Source of the DNA: Mucidula mucida | Lineage: Eukaryota > Basidiomycota > Agaricomycetes > Agaricales > Physalacriaceae | Reading direction: 5' to 3' | Length of the DNA: 64,000 nt | Assembly: GCA_015501055.1 (NCBI GenBank) | Contig: JADNYV010000039.1 | Coordinates: forward strand, 62,001-126,000 | Part shown: in pieces, positions 45,711 to 55,743 of the stretch | Layout of the letters: every line of letters begins with the position of its first letter | How positions within the stretch are numbered: the stretch's first letter is position 1 | Position numbers and translations under genes: made by a program | Notes under the pieces: generated by a model | Databases searched by the model: none | What the model saw: only the letters and a program-made list of their open reading frames with translations | Told to the model about the DNA's origin: nothing

Positions 45711-47068
45711 ATGTCACTAATTTACCTTCTTGCGGCCATTACTTCCTTCCCCTTGGCTAGGGCACACTCGGGTATGTTAATTCGCTTTAACCAAATATCA
45801 ATACTGATTTACATTCAGCTTTTTTCCATCCTAGCATGTAGTATGTTGGACGTTTTTTCATGTTACGGACGTTAAGCTCACCATTTGCAGCGGTTTCAAT
45901 GTCACCGACCGGACTTTTCCTTACGACAATCGTCCCGTCTCGCCCCTCATGGACATGTCTTTCGACCAATGGTGGTTCCACGGTCACCTAGACTACCCAC
46001 CCAACGACGGTGACATCTTTGAACTCCCAGCAGGCCAACCTGCCACTGCCGAAATCGCCTGTAACAAGGGAGCCACATCCTACTTTGCCTCCTCCGAGGG
46101 AGGCGACATTCGTGAACCAGATAACCCGAACAACGTCTGTCCTGGGTCGGGCACAGAGGCCTATCATACAAAGGGCTTTGACGACCTGACAGGCTGCGCG
46201 ATGGCGATCGCCTACAAGAACGACGCGCGCGATGTTAACCCCGAGGACTTTACCGTATTCAGCATCAACCAAACCTGCGTCTGGACACGCTTCACGGACT
46301 TTCAAGTTCCTGCTCGGATGCCGCCGTGTCCAGAGGGTGGCTGCATCTGTGCGTTCTTTTGGATTCACTCGGTAGGTCCTCAACATTTTCATCCAACTCC
46401 CTCGATACTCATTCTTTTCCAAAAAGCCTGATAGTGGTGGAGAGCAAAGTATGTGTTCCGCAATGCCCATTTCTTTCGCGTCTGATTCACATCCAGATTA
46501 TATGAATGGCTACCGATGCAATGTCACCGGATCAACCTCGACAGTCCCTGTGGCTCAATCAAAGGTGGCACGCCGATGCGGTACCGACGAACCAAATAAC
46601 AAGCTCCTCTCCGTCCCCAGCAATTGCACGTATGGTGCCAAGCAGCCATTCTACTGGTTCAACAAAGAGCAGAACAATGTTCGTGCTGTCAATCATCATT
46701 CTGCCTCCCCCCACGTCATACTCAAGTTTCCACCAGATGTTCGAAGGCACCTACTCCCCGCCCTTATACCTCGACCGGTACAACTTCCTCGACGGAGCGC
46801 AGGACGATATTTTCGAGGACTCGTACGACACAGTTCCTGTTCCCTCTCCGGTAGGGCTTATGCCGGTGCTAAACGCAACCCTCTTTGGCGATACCTTCAA
46901 GACGACTACCACGCCCAAACGCCGCACGTATCCACGGTTAGTTCTTTTCCTTCTGCCTCCCGACGTGATGATCGCAACTGACCACCTTGCGTGCATAGAC
47001 GCGCGAAACGATCACTGCCACGACGCCTTGCCCATCATGAGATCAAACGATCAAGGACCTTGCATTGA
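45711..47068 (+). CDS. AA14-family copper lytic polysaccharide monooxygenase
   Basis: Seven exons join in frame: 45711-45771, 45819-45840, 45891-46371, 46427-46448, 46497-46678, 46737-46936 and 46999-47068, giving 345 residues. Signal peptide [18 protein letters not shown] leaves His at the mature N-terminus ([15 protein letters not shown]). [15 protein letters not shown] supplies the second copper histidine. Then follow [109 protein letters not shown] and [11 protein letters not shown]. This matches AA14 enzymes of white-rot fungi (oxidative attack on xylan bound to cellulose; substrate here inferred). The C-terminus is a short basic, His-containing tail. Two exons are only 22 nt. The gene is intact. 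Confidence 0.93.
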
Positions 47069-47200
47069 TAATTGGGTCCATTATCTCCCTCCCCCTTGTA
47101 CGATACCACCACAACTATAAATTATTCATTCCATTATTCAAACAATGACCGCACGGGACGGTCCAAACAATGGGTTGGGCCACTCGACTGTGATGATCGG

Positions 47201-47208
47201 TATATAAA
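47201..47208 (+). promoter_or_regulatory. TATA box of the small two-exon gene
   Basis: TATATAAA lies 122 bases before the start codon at 47330, leaving room for a short leader. Confidence 0.5.
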
Positions 47209-47329
47209 GGCGCTGCTGTCCTTTGTAGACGCCCTTCATCAATCATCATCAGCGTATCAATCACTGGCTCGCTGCCAGGTATAAGAAACACCTCTCTCGC
47301 CCGCGCGAAACAACTCAATCACCCCACCC

Positions 47330-47645
47330 ATGGCTTTAATGAACTTTGACGATATAGAGGCGTTTGGTGTGCGTCCGCCCAAGAAAGCGCTGGAGAGTTC
47401 GAAAGAAGTTGAAGTGAGTCCTTACTAGTATGCTTTGTGGGATTCCAAAGACTTATGGATATCAGCTCGTAGTGGCGTGCGACTACGATACTGGTATCGA
47501 ATCCGATACATCTGGCGACTCGGCATTTGGGCCGGACCGACCATCCACACCGCCGCCCTCGAGTGTACACAAATGCTGCTTGGGAGTCAGGCGTACATCA
47601 AGCACGTACATGTGTGTCATAGAGAAGAAGCGCGAAGATATTTGA
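47330..47645 (+). CDS. small acidic/Ser-Pro-rich protein, two exons
   Basis: Exon 1 (47330-47413) reads MALMNFDDIEAFGVRPPKKA and ends KEVE. A 52-nt intron with GTGAGT donor and ATATCAG acceptor joins exon 2 (47466-47645), which reads DYDTGIESDTSGDSAFGPDR, then STPPPSSVHKCCLGVRR and ends EKKREDI. The product is 87 residues, polar, without a signal peptide or membrane segment. The upstream TATA box and a clean intron support it; the family is not recognised. It could be a regulatory or intrinsically disordered protein. Confidence 0.6.
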
Positions 47646-49725
47646 ATGGACTTTAGTGTAACCCCAAGAACGGTGTATGTATGATACCTGTAGAAAGACG
47701 AGGACTGGGAACTTAGAGATGTAATATTATTAATATCCTTCAATGAAGGTCACCTATCCCCAAAATTCGGCCCAGATGTGTTTACTCTACCGCGTCTATG
47801 GGCATGCGTTTGTACTGCAACGATATGGGAGGTCAAGACGTACATTACCACCCATAGTATCTTCTTAGCTTCATCAACGGCAGTAGTCTCCTGTAGTCAG
47901 CCAACGTATAAAGCCGCAACGAGTTCCGTTTATAGTTCAACGGCAGGTGATCGCCACTCCGAACCATGGCAAGAACAGTTGCCTTTTCAGGACTTGCCAT
48001 TTTACCTCCCGCCCCTCGACGAAGCAGGATTCATTTCATCATGTTGCCCGACTCCCTGCCCGTCGAAACTCCTAAAACAAATTGACATCATTACGAGTGA
48101 GGACATTACGAGCGTCCCCGTGACTGAGTTGATGGACTTTTATTTAATATTGACTGCTTATCCGTTCCACACTGATTGCCTCTTCAATTCTCCAGGATAC
48201 TAGCGTGCTCCCTCACCCGATGAGTAAAGTATCCCTCTGTCCCTTCTTGACCGTCTGGACTAGAGCGACTTCATTTCGATATCCACTTGTCTTTGGTGTT
48301 CCTTCTCCATTTAAACCGAATTCAGTGACTTGTTTATCGAGCTCTTGTCGGCAATTCTCCGTGCCGCCTTCGTGTATAGGAGGATATCGAGATTGGAACG
48401 AGCAGCAGCCGGACCAGTGACATGAGCCGAACGTGCTCTAGTATCGAACAAGGCCTGAACCCAGCCTAAATATGCGTGAATGCAATGCGAACACATAACT
48501 CTCAGAGCTCATCAACTGTGCACTCTCCGGAAGTCATATCGATAGCAAATGGAAATTCTGCGAGCCCAGACGTCTAATCGTATCGACTTGATTTGCGCGT
48601 CACTGAGACATAGAACTTCGCGCTGACCTCGCGAAACTGATGGAACTGCTCCTCCGATCCTATTACCTAGTACAGATTTGGTACGGATTTATACGCGTGG
48701 AAGGTTACTCGCGTCGTTCAGACCGGTGTATCAGAAAATGGTGTTCTATCCTTCTGTGGTGTTGAAGTCTTGGATGCCACTGATTATCGTTTCTGCTTAC
48801 GGATTGGTTAGTTGCTAATATTTCGCAGGTTCGTTCAAAACCCTTCAGGCGAAGGAGGAGGTCATGCTCTCTGCGGCTCCGTCAACCCACCTAACATCGA
48901 CATGCACCCGAGTCTGTCCTATTGTTTTCGATGTTCTCGTCGACCTCCCTTACGTTCATCGTACTCGAGTAAACGTGGGACACCAATGTCGGCAACGAAA
49001 CGTTGTTAAATGGATGGCTGGAGGAATGGCAGGAATCTAGGACGGGTATACTCGTTGACATCTTCGCAAACCATGCTGCGAGCAACGCCCCGCTTGTCCC
49101 CCAAGGGTGCTGAATACGGCGTCGTTGAACCACTGGTAGACCGTTAGTCAAGGGTGTAAAGGGTCTGAGGATCGTGGACGCGTCTGTTATCGTACGTGTT
49201 CCTATTTTACATTTGGGGTGGGGGGATGAATCGATGACGGCGTTGACGATTTTTACAGCCAAGACTTCCTGCCGCTCATACTCAGCGCCGGTATACGCCA
49301 TGGCAGAAAGGACTGCGGATATTACCAGGCGCGTATGCGAGCTCTTTAGTAGGTGAATGCCATGGACGACGTGTAACTTTTGAATCGGTAGAATCGCGAT
49401 ACTACTATCGAAGCGTGGTCTGTCATCGTAGGATAAGCACGAATAGTGAGTTCCGATTCCCACACATTAGGCGAAATGGGAGGCCACTCGTTGGGGGTTC
49501 ATTGTGTACTGGTAGACAAGTCGCCTTTGGGTTATTTGAGAAACAATTAGCACGCACGTTCATGCCGAAGTTGGACATGACGGTGGGGATCCAACAGCTG
49601 TTAAGTGCTTAACTCGTGTGGGGGACTTATATGTGGGAGTCAATTCGTCGCTCTTTCAATTCGGCACCTCAGCCGGAGCACCTTCTTTGTTCTTTACACC
49701 CACGCGCAACCTACATCAACACATA
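47646..49725. other. region without an established gene
   Basis: A plus-strand frame at 47778-48203 contains QEQLPFQDLPFYLPPLDEAG and could be an exon or fragment. A minus-strand frame at 49463-48891 contains TRLVISAVLSAMAYTGAEYE and could also be part of a gene. Neither has a family motif or supported splice joins. The rest shows nothing. Confidence 0.35.
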
Positions 49726-51090
49726 ATGCCTGGCTACGGCCATTGGACAGATGCCATCGTTGACTGTTGCCGACATCTTATTGGTACTACAGACGTCGCA
49801 TACGTACGTCTTTGGATGCTAAATGTTGCTGTTTGGGTCTTGACTGGAATCAATGCAGAACCTTCCGAAGTCACTCTCAGATTGGGGTGTGTCAGTACCC
49901 GAAAACGATATTTGGGAGGGCTTGCATTCGCAATCTCTGGCACATGGCATCGAACTCTGGAGACGGGGCTATTATGTTCGTTTGACGCGTCCTGGAATCG
50001 GATTTCCGCTCAGTAGCGGGTTTGTATACGTCGCACCTCATCTCCAACACAATGTGGGCTCTGGTGGTGGAAGAGAATTGAAATATAAGACTTTTCCAGT
50101 GCGCAGTGCCCCTTGCACCTCGATAATCAACTAATCGTCGTGTAGTCTCTCTATCACCGTGTGGGGAGTAACCGTGACGGTGCTGCAGTAGTCGTTCACG
50201 CTGCTGTAAAAGGCCAAGAGGGCAGGGAACGTCTTAGACTAACAAGGCTTTTTGGAACAGGCGGCGAAAGCTCTGTCTCTACAAACCACATGCTGCCGTT
50301 GTGGGGAGAGATCATTTACCAAGATATGATCTTCCTCGTTTCCCCTCTTGTTCACACGTCCTTCCAGTACGTCTTTGATGAGGAGCCGGGTGATATCCGT
50401 GCTATTGGAAGGGGCAATTCAGTTGGTGATATATTGGACATGATATTACAGTGCATAGAGGTGATTCTCCTTCACTGCATTTCTCAGTAGTATTGATTGT
50501 TTCTAGGCAATTGCATACTTGCATAGCCACCATGTAGCCCATAGGGTGCGCCTCTTCTGTCTCTCATCGTTTAATGCTGACACTTACACGTTCCAGGACG
50601 CGTTCGTTCAGAACTACTTGGTTCCGTGGTTACCGCAGAGCCTACTTCTTGAAAAACCGTCGACGACGAAGCCTCGCATATATCTTATTGACCTCGAGTT
50701 CTCAATCCAGTTCGCGGCCGATTGTCCTAAGGATCAACGTAAGGTGGCTGGACCGCCTCTGGCCTCGCCGCATTATGGCGTCCCCATGCCTCCTGAAGGG
50801 TTGAATGAAGAACCATATTGCCCATTCAAAGCGGATGTATGGCAACTGGGATACTATCTTCAACAGTTCGCGGTATGTGTTCAAACCTCCCTTGTCGCGC
50901 CCCAACTTACCGTTTCTCGAAGTCTAACATTGAGGATATAGATGCGGTCATTCGAGAAATGGTAAATCCGGATCCTGTTGCAAGGATGTCGTGTGAGGAT
51001 CTCTTGAATAAACTTCGAGATGTAGTATACAACGTCCCGCCAGAGCAGCTTCATGTCGCACCGACAATCACACTTATGCCATATTACTAG
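49726..51090 (+). CDS. kinase-like protein 1 of a tandem pair
   Basis: Six exons join in frame: 49726-49803, 49859-50098, 50146-50460, 50507-50545, 50597-50872 and 50923-51090, giving 371 residues. After an N-terminal region (LPKSLSDWGVSVP) the kinase-like core begins. SVGDILDMILQCIEAIAYLH leads to the catalytic loop SHHVAHRD, split by an intron after HR. Then RIYLIDLEFSIQF stands where DFG is expected (DLE), followed by PFKADVWQLGYYLQQF (the helix F Asp-x-Trp) and IREMVNPDPVARMSCEDLL (C-lobe end). No glycine-rich loop is obvious. Such proteins are abundant in agaricomycetes and are mostly annotated as protein-kinase-like; the HRD is kept but the metal-binding DFG is altered, so catalysis is uncertain. 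Its neighbour at 51465 is a paralogue with the same intron positions. Confidence 0.82.
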
Positions 51091-51464
51091 CTGTGTGTCG
51101 ACAAGGGCCGTATGTACTTGACTGAAGCTCTAAGTAGAGTCTGTTATCTGCTAAATAGTAAATACACATTCGTGGACAATTGAAGTTTCACGACTCAGAG
51201 CGAGCTACCTTTAAGTTCCCACGGTTTGCCCTTGTTATAAACCACCATCACACGCACCAAAAGGCTGTAGGTTCCACTGTCGCCGAGGTTCGTCTTGCGT
51301 TCGTCTCACATAACTGCCTACGGGAATTGTGGGCCTCTGATGATTTTACTCTAAAAGGCTGGGAAACCCGTGCACGACCATGACCTCAATTTCGCGATCT
51401 AATTTTGTCCAGATAGCTACTCTAGCTTCTGCAACGTGTTTCTCTATATGGTTCTTTAACCGCT

Positions 51465-52803
51465 GTGCCCAACTATCAAACGCGCAGAAGGTATAATTTC
51501 TCACTGTCACCAGCAATCTCGAATAATCCGTCTGGGCAGGTACCAAAATTGTTGTCTCAGTGGCAAGCGCCTGCTTCAATTGAAAGTCGAAAGGCATTCT
51601 GGGGCCTTCTTTGCCACGCCATCGAGCGCCATGGTATCCGACTATGGCTACCCAGTGGCTCAGATAGCCTTCGAAAACCCGATCCTGAATATCCCACGAA
51701 TAGTAGTTTTCTTTTTGTTGGTCCTCAGCTCTTCTCTGAAGACAGCGGCGCACAATTGAAAGAAATAAAGCTTACGGTATGTTTCTCGTTCTCTGTCGAT
51801 CCGCAATTCGAGACACGTTCATTAGAATGGGCACCTTACGGCAGGTACTAATCGTGAGGGCATCGCGGTCGTCATTCGCGTCATTTCCAAGGGCGAGGAA
51901 GGGAAGGAACATTTGCGAATGCTGCGACGAGTAGCCACTGGCCTCGAGAGTCTTGTTGCGACGAATCATATGTTGCCTATTTGGAACGAAATTGTCTACG
52001 ATGACCTTGTATGCACCGTCTCTCCTATGGTAGGCCCCTCCATTCGGGACGCGTTAGAATGGAAGGGGACCTCAACTGGGGATGTGCTCGACATGGTTCA
52101 GCAAGCTCTCGAAGTAGTAACCAATTATATCAGCTAGTCCTTGTCATTGATTTTCATTCAAGGGTCTGTCCTATCTTCATGGCATGCACATCATGCATCG
52201 AGTGAGAATATGTTCTCTAGCGTCAGTTCACAACACTAATAACGCCTATTTTTAGGATGCCTTCGTTCATAACTTCCTTCTACAATGGCTTCCGGAGTCT
52301 CTTATCCACGGAAGACCATCAGTAACTCGTCCTCGTGTTTATATCATTGACCTCGAGTGCGCCCTCGAACTCGGTCCACATTGCGCGGAAGCCGACTATA
52401 TGGTGTTCAGTCCGCCCATAAAGGATCGTCCCTATAACATGCCTACGCCTCCAGAAGCGAGTGTTATCAAATATAACTCTCTTCAAGGTGACATGTGGCA
52501 GTTTGGTTGGTCCCTGCGGCATTTTTCGGTATGTGCGGCGTTTTTAGGTCAACTCGTTCTGAACTTCCCGGTGTCTCCCAGAGCCAACAATCATCCATCG
52601 ACGACATTCTGCGAGAAATGGCTTCAGATGATCCATCTCAACGCCCTTCCTCTCTTGATGCGCATGAACGACTACGGACAGAGCTTGGGAAAATACCGCC
52701 GAATCGACTACATACACGGCCACTGATTCAACATCCTGCCAACGAAGATATATCGCATCTATATCAGGTGTGGAAGAATAATGGCAAAGCATACATGGGG
52801 TAG
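51465..52803 (+). CDS. kinase-like protein 2 of a tandem pair
   Basis: Exons 51465-51776, 51826-52113, 52163-52201, 52256-52528 and 52582-52803 join in frame, about 377 residues. It parallels gene 1: STGDVLDMVQQALEGLSYLH, then GMHIMHRD split by an intron at the same place, RPRVYIIDLECALELGPHC (again DLE in place of DFG), GDMWQFGWSLRHFS and ILREMASDDPSQRPSSLDA. The first exon is less certain: an intron with acceptor at about 51539 just before VPKLLSQWQAP would match gene 1, where an intron precedes LPKSLSDWG, and then the start lies further upstream. The C-terminus is about 25 residues longer than gene 1. It arose by tandem duplication and has diverged strongly. Confidence 0.78.
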
Positions 52804-53067
52804 TTTCACGTTGATACCTAGGGAATGACACCGCGTGTTCCATGCATGAATCTTCACGTTTCTAACCTTTCATTCGTAAGGGGAAGGAACTTGAGCTGAC
52901 TATGCTTGGGATTTAACCTACCCGTCGAGGCCAGTAATATCAACGGACGGAAAACGCGCGAAAGCTTGGAACCACTACGTAGTATACAAAAAAGATTTGA
53001 TTTCGGAGTTCATTGTCGGATTTCATGGTTCGCCACAATTTTTACTTTCTTACGAGAACCGAAAGAC

Positions 53068-55170
53068 TCAGAGAGAAAGAGCCTCGCGTCCGGTAGCCAC
53101 TAGATCCGCATTGACTTCGTCGAGATGTTGCATGAAATCGGCAGTGAGACCGTCCCACATTTTCGGATCGTGTTCTAACGGACTGTGAGCAATGCAAATC
53201 CAAATGAATCGATGGTGGATTCCTCACCGTGCAACTTCCCGGTCCTGTTGAGAGCATAATCCGTAAGCGTGAATATCATGCTCGACTCAAACATGACCAC
53301 TACGAGAATTCAGGTGTTAATCGCAAAACGTGTTGAACACGGGAAGCAGAACGTACTCATTGTCCCGGTGTGGATCTTTTCGGGCTTCAAGTCGCCTCGA
53401 ATAGCCTGCTGCCGAACCTCGTTCGACACTAGACGTTAAACATCAGTAATCTATACCCAACGAGTCAAAAAACACCCACCTCCATGCGGACAGAAAACCG
53501 TCTCATGACTCATCGAGCCAGGAAGGAAGGAATCGGCTCGCCCCCCATAATCACCCATAACCAGGCCCAAGAATTCCGTCGAACTGTTGCGATGGAAGTA
53601 CTAGAATAGGTGTTTTGTTGAGCGACTCAATGGACAGAAATAGTTAGATACCGGAGGACGGAACGTCTTCTCCGAGACATCCCAGCGCTCTCCAAAGATG
53701 AGGACGTCAGTCAGCGGAATGCCTGCGGCCTTGGACTTGGCCGTGAGCATGCAGAAGCAGGACGGGTCAATGTGGTCGCGGGAAATGCTTCCGACAAAGA
53801 TGAACTTGCTCATGTCGTATTTGTACGGAACGTAGCTGGATGGTCTTTATTAGACATGGTAGATACCGGAGATAACAAGGGCTTACTTTCCATGCCACGC
53901 AACGACATCGAAAGGCGTGTGGCCTTGGGAACAGGAAAAGAATTTACCACCGATCCTAGATTGAGTGTAAGCGGAGGCAATGGAGAAAACGAGGCATCAT
54001 ACTTGTACACGACTACAACGAGAGACATCAGAACGTGGCGAGATATGAAATGAAGCTGACTTACTCTCCCAAGGAGATTGGTCAATGTCGAAACAAGCCA
54101 GCGGAACTTCAAAATCGCGTGCATTGGCGAGGCCATGCCCTCCGAGCGGACCAAGATCAGGAAGCTCGTAATGGGCACCGAATAGCTCTTGAACATCTAT
54201 TCGCTTTCCGTTAGACAAAGTGCACACAAGTGAAAAAGGCATTTCTCCTACATCCACGCGAAGGACCATCGGGGAGCAAGACCTTGTACTTCATTCCACG
54301 CTGAATGACCACCAGCTCGCCGGGCTTGACCATCAATCTATAGTGGGCAACACATGAATACACGAGTCTGACATTATCCAAAAGACAAAATCGCGTACTT
54401 GCCAAACTCCGTCTGGATATCGAGCCGCCCTTGTTGCGGCATCATAAGCATATCGCCGTCGTTGTTGCAGAACGCCTTCTTTCCCATCGACGTATTGGCG
54501 AGATACATATGGATAGCGAGGCCCTCCCGAAGCGTGGGGTCGCCCGCGCCCGCAATCGTCTTGAGGCCGCTGATAAAGTCGGTGGGCTCGGTCGGGATGT
54601 CCAGTGGCCGCCACGCGAGTTGCGTCGGGCTGACTTTCACCCTGGGGTTCAGAGGAAGAAACGAAGCCTCCACCTATTCATACCGAGTCAAATAAACGAA
54701 AACTATCCAAGACGCGAGACGCACATCCGGATTGTCGGGGAGATCGGTGAAGCCTTGGTGTGCCACTGACGGTCGAAGACGATAGAACATGCTGTAGGGC
54801 GTGTGTCGATAAGCGCACACCAGTGAGGGATATAGTTCTATATTTACGCATTGGTGTTCTCAAATCGCGTCGCGGTAAAGGGCGACCCAGTCATCTACAA
54901 GAAACTCATTGAGCGAGAAGTGTAGCAAAACGATAGAACGACGAACCCCTTCATGATAAAGCCCGTACTTGACCTTCTGCGGGTGAACCTGGGCGTAAGG
55001 AAGGACGCCAGGCCTACGGAATATTAGTATTCCATGCAGTCAATCTGAAAGAGTGCGTACAGAGCTTCAGTCTCGAAACGATTGCCGAAACCAAGCGCAT
55101 ATTGATACGGATCCTCCTTGGTGGCGGCACGCGTAGTGCCCGTCTGAGCAGAGATGGTGGCAGAAGTCAT
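53068..55170 (-). CDS. hgd: homogentisate 1,2-dioxygenase
   Basis: The start at 55170 reads MTSATISAQTGTTRAATKED and continues DPYQYALGFGNRFETEAL. Spliced exons give GVLPYAQVHPQKVKYGLY, MTGSPFTATRFENTN, QLAWRPLDIPTEPTDFISGL, AGAGDPTLREGLAIHMYLAN, NNDGDMLMMPQQGRLDIQTE, KPGELVVIQRGMKYKVLLPD, GAHYELPDLGPLGGHGLANA, TPFDVVAWHGNYVPYKYD, GERWDVSEKTFRPP, YFHRNSSTEFLGLVMGDYGG (Fe-binding His and Glu), and HDPKMWDGLTADFMQHLDE. The stop is at 53068-53070. About ten short introns splice cleanly, including one whose acceptor is the TTAG at 53178-53175. The enzyme opens the ring of homogentisate in tyrosine/phenylalanine breakdown, in the cytosol. Length and order match the family; no defect seen. The gene is divergent from nothing nearby in the pathway. 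Confidence 0.93.
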
Positions 55171-55743
55171 AGTGGTTTGTGGATCCTGGGTGCACTGTAG
55201 AACACGTTTTATACGCACCTGTTACCCGGCCGCTTGGATAAAGGGATCACGAGTCGACCTTCATAAGCAATGCTGCTGAGAAAAAGTAGCCCAATGGACG
55301 ACCGACTGTCGCAAGGCGTTTGTAGAGCTGCCTAACCATGTGGCTGGAGCTGATTCATGACACCAAGTTGGGATTGATTTTCCGGCGCGTCAATGTTCTT
55401 GGGCCGTTGAGCTTCTAGTATTGCCTGAACCCTAGACACCTTGCGAAGATCATGCCGCAAACTGAGCACTCCAGTATTCTAAGAGCAGAGTCTGGAAAAG
55501 CAGGAACCTCTGCACGACGTCCTACTTAGCCTTCTAGATGATCGTGATTATTAGAGGTCGAAGTCACGGATTAAATATGACACAAGGCGATTGCGTCACA
55601 GGACGTAGTTCATTACCTGCTGTACAAATACAACTACAGGAAACCGAAGCGATAAGTAAAGTTCATAAATGCGCGTAAATCGTGACATCAGAGTAAAATG
55701 CAACAGAAACAGATAAACAGAAAGCGTTAGTAATGTGATCATC
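55171..55743. other. intergenic, no feature recognised
   Basis: This is the up-region of the dioxygenase gene and 3' flank of the kinesin gene, both minus strand. No motif was identified. Confidence 0.4.

Noticed and set aside
48891..49463. A 190-residue minus-strand frame as a gene
   Set aside because: A middle part looks coding (TRLVISAVLSAMAYTGAEYE), but no family, start context or adjoining exon could be supported, so it is only mentioned in the gap entry.
51346..51753. Minus-strand frame opposite the first exon of kinase-like gene 2
   Set aside because: The plus strand aligns with the paralogue (LLSQW with SLSDW) and continues in frame through the next exons; the minus frame has no partner.
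49726..52803. One long gene covering both kinase-like regions
   Set aside because: Each region has its own complete set of N-terminal, HRD and C-lobe segments and a stop between them at 51088-51090.
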